From positions 1 through 6,010 of the forward strand of contig JAOUEK010000141.1 of assembly GCA_029858755.1 (NCBI GenBank): a DNA stretch of 6,010 bases, in the 5' to 3' direction. This stretch comes from Thermoleophilia bacterium. Its GTDB lineage: Bacteria; Actinomycetota; Thermoleophilia; Gaiellales; Gaiellaceae. The translations under genes and the position numbers were made by a program. The number at the start of each line of letters is the position of its first letter. Positions within the stretch are counted from its first letter, which is position 1. Of the stretch, positions 1 through 5,233 are shown piece by piece. The notes under the pieces are model-generated. The model saw nothing but the letters and a program-made list of their open reading frames with translations, was not told the origin of the DNA and made no database searches.

Positions 1-108
1 GGCAACGGCAGGATGCCGTCGTTCGTGACGACGTTGACGGCGCAGCAGCGATTGCTGATCGCACGCTTTGTCGCGAACGCGACGGGTCAGGACGCTGCGT
101 GCCGATAG
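1..108 (+). CDS. Cytochrome c-type domain protein, C-terminal fragment
   Basis: The reading frame is open from the first base and stops at TAG (106-108), giving 35 visible residues; the start lies outside the window. The visible part reads GNGRMPSF followed by LTAQQRLLIARFVANAT. In class I cytochromes c the C-terminus carries an xMPxF-like loop whose Met is the distal haem ligand, followed by a 'lt..q...ia.yv' helix; Met5 and the following helix fit this well. The CxxCH haem-binding motif would lie upstream and is not seen, so haem binding is inferred from the family. It would be a periplasmic or membrane-attached electron carrier, possibly the C-terminal domain of a larger oxidoreductase. 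No downstream partner in the same direction is intact. Confidence 0.6.
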   Translation, partial: GNGRMPSFVTTLTAQQRLLIARFVANATGQDAACR

Positions 109-335
109 CGCTCGTCGCTCGCGGAGAGCGTCGCCGTCGTCGTGGGGCAGGAGGGCGGCCCGGAGTCAAGACACCAGGGCCGTCGGCAGAGGCCTCGGTG
201 GCTCCTGCTTCAGGCCGGGGCCTTCCTCTCGGCTCCACCGACCACCGGTCGCAGGTGATCGGCGTGCTCTGCCTGGCGGCGCGGGATCCCATGCCGCTCG
301 AGACGGAGGCGAATCTCGCGTTGCTCAAGAGCGCT
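109..335 (+). pseudogene. Decayed GAF sensor-domain remnant, frameshifted and truncated
   Basis: No intact gene, but two frames joined end to end resemble one GAF domain. In the first frame, directly after the cytochrome stop, is SLAESVAVVVGQEGG (about 115-159) and then AGAFLSAPPTTGR (214-252), like the segment of GAF domains that leads into their central strand. That frame hits TGA at 256-258. Another frame continues the expected motif with VIGVLCLAARDPMPLE (255-302) and NLALLKS, the usual last strand and helix of a GAF domain. The change from one frame to the other near 250-255 fits a one-base indel. No plausible start, kinase or output domain follows; similarity ends near 335. GAF domains bind small ligands or sense light or redox state in signalling proteins. 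The identification rests on motif memory and is moderate. Confidence 0.45.
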
Positions 336-585
336 CCGAGGCCGCGCCTACGCATCTCGGCGACGAGGGGGACTCGTCTCGCCAGGGAGGTCGCGGATCA
401 CCAGGGACGAGCTGCTCGAGACGACGGGCGATGCTGACGAGCACGGAGGCCGCCAGGAGCCAGACCCACGGGTGGTGGTGGACGGCCGGGACGACGTCGT
501 GCCCGACCACCCAGATCCCGATCAGGTAGGCGACCGGAACCGCGATCGCGAACCAGCGGAGGCGGCGGAGCGAGTCGGGGGTCAT
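325..585 (-). CDS. Small two-helix membrane protein, possibly truncated sensor kinase N-terminus
   Basis: Starts at ATG (585-583) preceded by GAGGGG (595-590), a well-placed ribosome binding site, so the start looks genuine. The 86-residue product has a basic start (RRLRW), a first membrane helix at about residues 11-27, a short HHH-containing loop, and a second helix at about 39-53 ending in a basic SIARRLEQ segment, predicting both ends in the cytoplasm. This two-helix start followed by a basic linker is typical of the N-terminus of actinobacterial GAF-containing histidine kinases. From about residue 60 the sequence becomes Pro/Ser/Arg-rich and family-like features vanish, where a linker and GAF domain would be expected. 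A plus-strand GAF remnant sits exactly there. It may be a real small membrane protein or the stump of a broken gene. Confidence 0.5.
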   Translation of the reverse strand: MTPDSLRRLRWFAIAVPVAYLIGIWVVGHDVVPAVHHHPWVWLLAASVLVSIARRLEQLVPGDPRPPWRDESPSSPRCVGAASERS

Positions 586-639
586 GTGTCCCCTCGGTGC
601 GGAGCGTCGATATCGGCCGACGAGACCGGCTCTCCAATG

Positions 640-657
640 TACTTGACTAGTGAACTA
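640..657. promoter_or_regulatory. 18-bp imperfect palindrome, candidate operator
   Basis: TACTTGACTAGTGAACTA pairs at 7 of 9 positions around a central ACTAGT, in a locally AT-rich patch of otherwise GC-rich DNA. It is 55-72 bp upstream of the minus-strand start at 585. A TATAGT hexamer (659-654, minus strand) overlaps one edge and could be a -10 box. Dyads of this size are typical operators of dimeric winged-helix regulators. No regulator gene for it is in the window and no convincing -35 box was found. Confidence 0.4.
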
Positions 658-857
658 TATCGGGGCGTGACGCTGGCGCCACTACGTCGTGCCTACCGGC
701 CCTCGTAGCCTCCCGACCGCTCGATCGCGACGTCGCGACTACCCTCGTCGGGGGCGCCGCAGCGTGCTCGAGGCGGGACAACGGCCCCGTCAGCACCACC
801 CACGTCGACTCGTTGCCGCGTTCCACGCGAGGCGCGGAGCTCCCGGAGGTGGGCCCC

Positions 858-1106
858 ATGACCAGACAGCAGCTGTGGCTGGCGCTCTTCTTCGTCGCGC
901 TCGCACTGGTGGGGGTGGCCGGCTGGATCGTCGGCGCGGTATGGCGGGCGCCGGCGGGCACGAAGCGTCTCGTGCTCGGCATCGTGCGTTCGACGGCTGC
1001 GCGGCTCCGCGCCATGTGGCGCTCCGCGGTCGAGCTCGGCTCTCGCCTGGGCCTACGCCTTCGAGCCTCGAGCGTGGAGCCGAGGCGTCGCAGCCCGGTG
1101 CCCTGA
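858..1106 (+). CDS. Small single-pass membrane protein, unknown function
   Basis: ATG at 858 is chosen over the in-frame ATG at 813 because GGAGGTG (845-851) sits six bases before it. The 82-residue product begins MTRQQLW, has one strongly hydrophobic helix at about residues 6-30 (LALFFVALALVGVAGWIVGAVW), then a basic, arginine-rich amphipathic tail (RLRAMW..LGSRLGLRLRAS) that ends PRRRSPVP. Positive residues after the helix suggest the tail is cytoplasmic. No enzymatic motif, cysteine or known domain is visible. It stands alone between a candidate operator region and the repeat-bounded unit, with no same-strand partner closer than 640 bp. I do not recognise the family. The ribosome binding site and the clear helix make it probably real. 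Confidence 0.5.
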   Translation: MTRQQLWLALFFVALALVGVAGWIVGAVWRAPAGTKRLVLGIVRSTAARLRAMWRSAVELGSRLGLRLRASSVEPRRRSPVP

Positions 1107-1144
1107 CCCCGTCTGCGACGCGCAGGACGGACTGCTCGCTTCGC

Positions 1145-1174
1145 GCTCGGCTCGGCTTGGCCCGGCTCGGCTCG
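1145..1174. repeat. Short tandem repeat, six GCTCG-like pentamers
   Basis: Six consecutive five-base units (GCTCG, GCTCG, GCTTG, GCCCG, GCTCG, GCTCG) lie in the non-coding stretch between the membrane protein and the repeat-bounded unit. This stretch (1107-1263) shows no gene I can support. Confidence 0.6.
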
Positions 1175-1263
1175 CTCGGACGGCCCCGCGCGCCCGCGTA
1201 CGCCGCAGGCCGCGGTCGGGGGGGCATGGGCCCCGGAGCGAACCCGTCGTACGCGAGCGCCTG

Positions 1264-1291
1264 CCGGGCCTTGTAACTGATCGTCACAAGG
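1264..1291 (+). repeat. Left copy of 28-bp inverted repeat, itself palindromic
   Basis: The core GCCTTGTAACTGATCGTCAC (1268-1287) is found as an exact reverse complement at 1699-1718. With the flanks, 26 of 28 bases match. This copy is also a near-palindrome: half-sites CCTTGTAAC (1269-1277) and GTCACAAGG (1283-1291) around a 5-base centre pair at 8 of 9 positions. It lies immediately beside the stop codon (1294-1292) of the enclosed minus-strand gene. Confidence 0.85.
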
Positions 1292-1628
1292 TCAGTGACG
1301 CCGGCCCTTGCGCCCGTCGCCGGCGATCTCGACGGCGGCGCGTATGCGCTCGTGGTGCGCGATCGACACCCGTCCCCGTGCGAGATCGACGGCGATTGGA
1401 TCGAGGAGGCGGCTGATCTCGGCTCGTCTACGCCGACCGTCCAGCAGCGTGCGTCGAACCGTGTCGTACCCCGGACGCGGCAGTCCGAGCCGGTCGGCCA
1501 CCACCCCCACGCGGCGCCACGTCTCGGCGGCGGCCGCGGTCGGGTCGTCGAGCACGAGCGCAGCGGCGGCCAACCGGGGATCCAGCCGGGGGGGAGGTCG
1601 GGGTCATGCGCACACGATCCGCGCTCAT
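1292..1628 (-). pseudogene. Small helix-turn-helix-like protein, frame broken at a G7/C7 run
   Basis: The best start is ATG (1628-1626), giving MSADRVRMTPTSP. That frame then leaves the conserved-looking part, which lies in another frame from about 1590 to the TGA at 1294-1292: LDPRLAAAALVLDDPT, then ETWRRVGVVADRLGLPRPGYD, TVRRTLLDGRRRR and ISRLLDPIAVDLARGRVS. The two join if one base is removed from the run of seven G (plus strand 1588-1594). That change gives a clean 111-residue protein. The VADRLGLPRPGYDTVRRTL segment looks like a DNA-binding helix-turn-helix, but I do not recognise a named family. Alternatively translation could begin at TTG (1573) and give 93 residues with no frameshift. 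The gene fills the space between the two inverted repeats almost completely. It may be a true frameshift, a sequencing error at a homopolymer, or a shorter gene. Confidence 0.5.
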
Positions 1629-1694
1629 CCGCCCCGAGAGTCACACGCCTCCGTGTCTCCTGTGTGCCGATGCCGTGCAGCGTTCTCGTCGGAT

Positions 1695-1722
1695 CCATGT
1701 GACGATCAGTTACAAGGCTCGG
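1695..1722 (-). repeat. Right copy of 28-bp inverted repeat, 28 bp before the amidotransferase start
   Basis: Exact reverse complement of the left copy over 20 bases (1699-1718) and 26 of 28 overall. Its own half-sites pair at 7 of 9 positions. It lies in the divergent gap between the minus-strand start at 1628 and the plus-strand GTG at 1751, ending 28 bp before that GTG, which is a position suited to an operator for both genes. Confidence 0.85.
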
Positions 1723-1750
1723 GAAGACGGGGGAGTGGGAGAATCCGCTC

Positions 1751-2473
1751 GTGGAGGTCCTCGTCCTGCAGCACATCGCCTGCGAGCCGCCAGGGGTATT
1801 CGAGGACGTGCTGCGCGAGCGCGGGGCGCGGCTGCACCGGGTCGAGCTGGACGAGGGCGAGCCGCTCCCTGACTGGCGCCCCTTCGACGCCGTGGTCGCG
1901 ATGGGCGGGCCGATGAGCGCGGGCGACGAGGACGACCACCCGTGGCTGCGCGACGAGAAGCGCCTGATCGCCGACGCGGTGCGGGCCGGGACACCGTTCT
2001 GGGGGGTGTGCCTCGGCGTGCAGCTGCTCGCCGCGAGCCTCGGCGCGCGGGCGTACACGGGCCCCGAGCCCGAGGTCGGCCTGCTGCCGGTCGAGCTCAC
2101 CGCTGACGGCTCCGGCGACCCCGTGTTCGCCGCGCTGCCGAGCCCGTTCCTCACCCTGCAGTGGCACGGCGACACGTTCGACCTGCCCGCCGGGGCCACC
2201 CTGCTCGCGTCGTCGCCGGCGTACGCGAACCAGGCGTTCCGCGTCGGCAACGCCTACGGGGTGCAGTTCCACCTCGAGGTCACGCCGGAGATGGCCCGCG
2301 AGTGGGCGGCCGTCCCCGAGTACGTGACGTCGCTCGAGCGGACGCTCGGCGTCGAGGCGGCGGGGCCGTTCCTGCGTTCGATCGAGGAGTCGGCGGACGA
2401 GCTGCGCGGCGTCGGGCGCGCCCTCTTCGAGCGGTGGCTCGACGAGGTCGTCAAGGAAGCGCAGCCCGCGTGA
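1751..2473 (+). CDS. Class I glutamine amidotransferase, GMP-synthase-like stand-alone domain
   Basis: 240 residues from GTG (1751) with a GGGAGAA ribosome binding site (about 1737-1743). The fold markers are in order: an N-terminal strand MEVLVLQH, the oxyanion-loop region VVAMGGPMSAGDEDDHPWL (about 48-66), the nucleophile elbow GVCLGVQLLA with catalytic Cys87, LQWHGD (about 136-141), and QFHLEVTPEM with His174 and Glu176, completing the Cys-His-Glu triad. The family hydrolyses glutamine or a related gamma-glutamyl amide to release ammonia or glutamate. There is no ATP-pyrophosphatase domain, so this is not GMP synthase; it belongs with the stand-alone 'GMP synthase-like' amidotransferases. 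Its stop overlaps the oxidoreductase start by GTGA, implying translational coupling and a shared pathway. Substrate and partner are unknown; a gamma-glutamyl-amine hydrolase role is possible but unproven. Confidence 0.88.
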   Translation: MEVLVLQHIACEPPGVFEDVLRERGARLHRVELDEGEPLPDWRPFDAVVAMGGPMSAGDEDDHPWLRDEKRLIADAVRAGTPFWGVCLGVQLLAASLGARAYTGPEPEVGLLPVELTADGSGDPVFAALPSPFLTLQWHGDTFDLPAGATLLASSPAYANQAFRVGNAYGVQFHLEVTPEMAREWAAVPEYVTSLERTLGVEAAGPFLRSIEESADELRGVGRALFERWLDEVVKEAQPA

Positions 2474-3720
2474 CCGTCCCCGGTACCGCGCGCTTCGTCG
2501 TCGTCGGCGCCGGAGTCCACGGGCTCTCCGTCGCCGTGCACCTCGCCGAGGCACTCGGCTCCGGCGACGACGTCGTCGTGCTCGACAAGCAACGAGTCGG
2601 GGCCGGCGCGAGCGGCATCTCCGGCGGCATCGTCCGCAACTTCTACCGCTCGCCGGCCACGAACGAGATCGTCAGCCGGTCGGTCGAGATCTTCGAGCTC
2701 GACCCGGCGCTGTTCGGGTTCCGGCAGGTCGGCTACGTCGCCGTCGTGCCCGAGGCGCAGGCCGACGAGCTCGAGGTGATCGCGGCGCAGCACGTGGACG
2801 TGGGCTACCCGTCCACGCTCGTCCGCGGCGAGGAGGCGGTGACCGAGCACATGCGGATGCTGTTCCCGGACTGGCGCGCCATCGGGTCGACCGCGCTCCT
2901 GCACGAGCAGCGCAGCGGGTGGGCGGACGCCCGCACGACCGTCGAGGCGCTCGCGGGGATGGCCCGCTCGGCGGGAGTTCGCATCGTCGAGGGCGCCGAG
3001 GTGACCGGCGTCGGCGACGGCGCCGTCGAATCCAGCGAGGGCGACATTCGCTGCGAGGCGGTCGTGCTGGCGCCGGGCCCGTGGGCCCGCGAGCTATGGG
3101 CGATCGCCGGGCTGCCGGCGTCGCTCGTCGTGGCCGGGCAGGAGCGACGCCCGTTCCACTACTGGCAGGTGCGCGAGGGCGAGTACGAGCACGCGGGTGC
3201 AGCCCTCGACCCGCGCGCGCCGGTCGTCCACCTCGACGCCGACGTCCCTGTCTCGGAGCACCTCCCCGACCACTGGGGCATCTACTTCCGGCCCGGCCTC
3301 GGACGCGGTGTCGCGGCGGGAGGGCTGCCGCTCGCGCTCCCGGACGACTGCGAGCTCGACCCGTACGGGCCGTCCCACCCGGTGCTGGGGGCGACGACGG
3401 CCGAGTTCGACGACGCGATCACGACGGCTCTCGCCTGGGCGCTCGGCCGCTTCGACGGCCCACGCGAACGGTGGGCGAGCTCGTCGGGGGCGTCGCAGAC
3501 CTGCTTCACACCGGACTCGTACCCGATCGTCGGCTGGCTGCGCGACGGCGTCTACGGCGTGCTCGACTCGAACCACGGCTTCAAGATGCTCGCGCTCGGG
3601 AAGCTCGCCGCGGTGGAGCTGCTCGGCGGGAAGGCGGCGGAGCTCTCCGCCTTCCGGCTCGACAGGTTCGCGCAGGCCGCACTCCATCCCGTCTCGGCAA
3701 GCCCGTACCCCTGGACTTAG
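2470..3720 (+). CDS. FAD-dependent amine/amino-acid oxidoreductase (DAO family)
   Basis: 416 residues from GTG at 2470, which shares GTGA with the upstream stop. The Rossmann dinucleotide-binding strand FVVVGAGVHG (about 9-18) ends in VVVLDK, the acidic residue contacting the FAD ribose. Next is GAGASGISGGIVRNFYRSP (about 44-62), the flavin-contacting segment that in sarcosine oxidase beta-like proteins reads similarly. The C-terminal part has CFTPDSYPIVGW (TPD 347-349) and SNHGFKMLALGKLAA (HGFK 369-372), the second FAD-binding signature of DAO proteins. The family oxidises the C-N bond of sarcosine, dimethylglycine, glycine or D-amino acids to an imine. No Cys sits where monomeric sarcosine oxidase attaches FAD covalently. 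There is no signal peptide, so it acts in the cytoplasm. Nearby GcvT and iron-sulfur genes favour an N-methyl amine substrate and a dehydrogenase role, but this is inference. Confidence 0.88.
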   Translation: MTVPGTARFVVVGAGVHGLSVAVHLAEALGSGDDVVVLDKQRVGAGASGISGGIVRNFYRSPATNEIVSRSVEIFELDPALFGFRQVGYVAVVPEAQADELEVIAAQHVDVGYPSTLVRGEEAVTEHMRMLFPDWRAIGSTALLHEQRSGWADARTTVEALAGMARSAGVRIVEGAEVTGVGDGAVESSEGDIRCEAVVLAPGPWARELWAIAGLPASLVVAGQERRPFHYWQVREGEYEHAGAALDPRAPVVHLDADVPVSEHLPDHWGIYFRPGLGRGVAAGGLPLALPDDCELDPYGPSHPVLGATTAEFDDAITTALAWALGRFDGPRERWASSSGASQTCFTPDSYPIVGWLRDGVYGVLDSNHGFKMLALGKLAAVELLGGKAAELSAFRLDRFAQAALHPVSASPYPWT

Positions 3721-3722
3721 CC

Positions 3723-3755
3723 GCGGCGGCCGCAGCCGGATCGACCGGTCGCCGC
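3723..3755. terminator. GC-rich hairpin between convergent genes, possible bidirectional terminator
   Basis: Bases 3723-3732 pair with 3746-3755 over 10 positions including one G-T pair, with a 13-base loop. It starts two bases after the oxidoreductase stop and lies just past the stop of the facing 97-residue protein gene (3762). No T-run follows on either strand, so termination is inferred from position and stem strength only. Confidence 0.35.
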
Positions 3756-3761
3756 CGGGCT

Positions 3762-4055
3762 TCAGCGCCGGACGAGCAGCCCGCCCTTCGCCTCCGCCCC
3801 CTCCAGGAAGCGGAGCCACTCCCCCCAGAGCTCGGCATCGGCCAGCGCGAGCGGCGTCTCGGAGACGCTTTCCAGCGCCTCCAGCACCTCCTGCGGCGGG
3901 ATCGTCGCCTCGTCCTCGACCGCGAGGATCCGATCGGCGAGCCCGCCGCAGCCCTGCAGCGCCATCTCGTTCGCGAGCCGTCGGGCGTCGTCCGCCGACA
4001 GCCAGACGTGCCCGCTCACGCCGTCGTTCCAGCGCCACCAGATGCGGTAGCTCAC
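3762..4055 (-). CDS. 97-residue protein of unknown function, coupled to gcvT
   Basis: Starts at GTG (4055-4053), overlapping the gcvT stop by GTGA, so it is almost certainly translated from the same mRNA. The product opens MSYRIWWRWNDG, a tryptophan-rich strand-like segment, then GHVWLSADDARRLANEMALQG, a strand plus helix. It continues with an acidic middle (AVEDEATIPPQEVLEALESVSE) and ends with LWGEWLRFLEGAEAKGG and basic LLVRR. It is net acidic, has one Cys (in QGCGG), no signal peptide, no membrane helix and no catalytic motif that I can name. The overlap implies a role alongside GcvT, perhaps as a small partner or subunit, but nothing in the sequence gives a function. I do not recognise the family. 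Confidence 0.75.
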   Translation of the reverse strand: MSYRIWWRWNDGVSGHVWLSADDARRLANEMALQGCGGLADRILAVEDEATIPPQEVLEALESVSETPLALADAELWGEWLRFLEGAEAKGGLLVRR

Positions 4056-5158
4056 GACTCCTTGGCCTTGCGCCGCGCCTTCTCGTAGACCGGATGCTCG
4101 ACGACCTCGCCGGCGATGTCCTCGCCGCCGACGCGTGCCACGACCGCCGTTCCGGGCACGTTGAGATCCCCGCGGATCTTCGCGAGCCCGAGCGTGGCCC
4201 CCCCGAGGAACGGAGACTCGACCGCCTGCGTGACGAGCCCCACCTCGGCCCCGTTCGCGAAGAGCGGCGCTCCGCTCGCCGCCTCGCCGCCGCCGGCCAG
4301 GCGCACGCTCGTGAGGCGCGGCAGGGGTGCGTCACGGTCGCGCTCCAGGCCGGCGCGCCCCTGGAAGTCGCCCTTGTCCAGCGCGACCGACCAGCCGAGA
4401 CCGCACTCGTACGGGGACACGGTCTCGTCGTACTCGACGCCACCGATGATGAACCCGCCCTCGATGCGGAAGAGGTCGAGCGCGACCATGCCGATCACCT
4501 TCATCCCCTGCGGCGCGAGCGCTCCCACGAGCGCGTCCCAGAGGTCGAGGGCGCGATCCCGCTCGACCCAGAGCTCGTAGCCGAGCTCGGCTGTGTAGCC
4601 GAGCCTCGTCATGAACACCGGCACCCCCGCGATCTCGACGTCGTCGCGGAGCGTGTAGTAGGGGAATGCCGCGTTGGACAGGTCGGCGTCGGTGAGCGAC
4701 TGCAGCATCACCCGGCTCAGAGGGCCTTGCAGGCAGAGATGGGGCGTCGCGTCCGTGTGCTCGCGCACCGTGATCCCGGGCGGCGCCTTGGCGGAGAAGA
4801 TCCCGTAGTCGCGGTCGTTCGCGCCGCAGAAGCGGATGCTCTCCGGCGAGCGCACGGCCACGGTGCAGTCATCGACCATCTTGCCGTCCTCGTTGCAGAG
4901 CGCCCCGTAGCCGATCTGGCCCACGCCGAGCTTCGACACGTCCCGGGTGACGATCCCGTTCACGAAGTCGAGCGCCCCGGGCCCGTCGAGGTCGACCTTC
5001 CGCAGCATCGTGAAGTCCATCAGCGCCGCCGTCTCCCGGCAGGCGCGGTACTCCTCGAGCGTGTCGGTGACAACGGACGGCGCCCAGTAGCCGAACAGGT
5101 CCATCCAGTCGTCGGTCATCTCCCGCAGGCGCGGGTAGAACGCGGTCTCCTTGCTCAC
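4052..5158 (-). CDS. GcvT-family folate-dependent aminomethyltransferase/demethylase
   Basis: 368 residues from GTG (5158-5156), preceded by GGAGGTG (5169-5163). The length matches stand-alone T-proteins. Visible family signatures are MDFTMLRKVDLDGPGA (about 47-62), FVNGIVTRDVSKL (65-77), GKMVDDCTVAV with Asp96/Asp97 in the folate-site position (92-102), LQGPLSR (143-149), RLGYTAELGYELWV (185-198), and ALDLFRIEGGFIIGG then SPYECGLGWSV (about 226-258). The last ~90 residues form the C-terminal barrel (GGATLGLAKI..LNVPGTAV..). GcvT proteins move a one-carbon unit from an aminomethyl donor to tetrahydrofolate in the glycine cleavage system; relatives serve sarcosine, dimethylglycine and DMSP demethylation. 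No gcvH, gcvP or other glycine-cleavage gene is in the window, while a DAO oxidoreductase faces it, so a substrate-specific demethylase is more likely than the glycine-cleavage T-protein. The exact substrate is not determined. Confidence 0.85.
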   Translation of the reverse strand: MSKETAFYPRLREMTDDWMDLFGYWAPSVVTDTLEEYRACRETAALMDFTMLRKVDLDGPGALDFVNGIVTRDVSKLGVGQIGYGALCNEDGKMVDDCTVAVRSPESIRFCGANDRDYGIFSAKAPPGITVREHTDATPHLCLQGPLSRVMLQSLTDADLSNAAFPYYTLRDDVEIAGVPVFMTRLGYTAELGYELWVERDRALDLWDALVGALAPQGMKVIGMVALDLFRIEGGFIIGGVEYDETVSPYECGLGWSVALDKGDFQGRAGLERDRDAPLPRLTSVRLAGGGEAASGAPLFANGAEVGLVTQAVESPFLGGATLGLAKIRGDLNVPGTAVVARVGGEDIAGEVVEHPVYEKARRKAKES

Positions 5159-5188
5159 CGGGCACCTCCGCTGACGTGTGTCCGACTT

Positions 5189-5194
5189 ACCCTA
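5189..5194 (-). promoter_or_regulatory. Candidate -10 box (TAGGGT) for the gcvT operon
   Basis: TAGGGT on the minus strand fits the TANNNT -10 pattern of actinobacterial housekeeping promoters. Transcription would start near 5182, giving a leader of about 24 bases that holds the GGAGGTG ribosome binding site. No convincing -35 hexamer is visible. Confidence 0.4.
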
Positions 5195-5221
5195 GAACGA
5201 ACCACGCCGTGCGTGCAGCGA

Positions 5222-5227
5222 TAGGGT
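5222..5227 (+). promoter_or_regulatory. Candidate -10 box (TAGGGT) for a leaderless cupin transcript
   Basis: TAGGGT ends six bases before the cupin ATG (5234), the spacing expected if transcription begins at the A of the start codon. No ribosome binding site lies in that gap, which agrees with a leaderless mRNA. No clear -35 hexamer was found. Confidence 0.45.
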
Positions 5228-5233
5228 GCGTCC

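Larger units (their letters stand above)
1264..1722. mobile_element. 459-bp inverted-repeat-bounded unit, possible small mobile element
   Basis: Two 28-bp inverted repeats with two mismatches face each other 459 bp apart end to end, with one small gene between them reaching from one repeat nearly to the other. That layout resembles a miniature inverted-repeat element. No transposase motif (DDE or HUH) is seen inside and no clear target-site duplication borders the outer ends. The alternative, two copies of a regulator's binding site around a small regulatory gene, fits at least as well. Confidence 0.35.

Noticed and set aside
1275..1291. Repeat read as a GlnR nitrogen-regulator box
   Set aside because: GTAAC is present but the spacing to the next half-site is five, not six, and the expected GAAAC half is missing; the dyad form fits a symmetric operator better.
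1264..1722. Direct target-site duplication around the repeat-bounded unit
   Set aside because: Bases just outside the two ends share no convincing direct repeat, so insertion by a cut-and-paste transposase cannot be demonstrated here.
790..2250. A 486-codon open frame on the minus strand
   Set aside because: It crosses both inverted repeats and runs antisense through the clear amidotransferase gene. Its sequence is Arg/Pro/Ser-rich with no domain, as expected for a chance open frame in high-GC DNA.
1751..2473. GuaA (GMP synthase) for the amidotransferase
   Set aside because: The protein ends at 240 residues with only the amidotransferase domain; no ATP-pyrophosphatase or dimerisation domain follows.
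3094..4443. A 449-codon open frame on the minus strand
   Set aside because: Antisense to the oxidoreductase and out of frame with gcvT and the 97-residue gene; no motif or ribosome binding site.
3197..5224. A 675-codon open frame on the plus strand
   Set aside because: It overlaps the oxidoreductase in another frame and is antisense to gcvT, both of which have full family signatures. The translation is low-complexity Arg-rich sequence.
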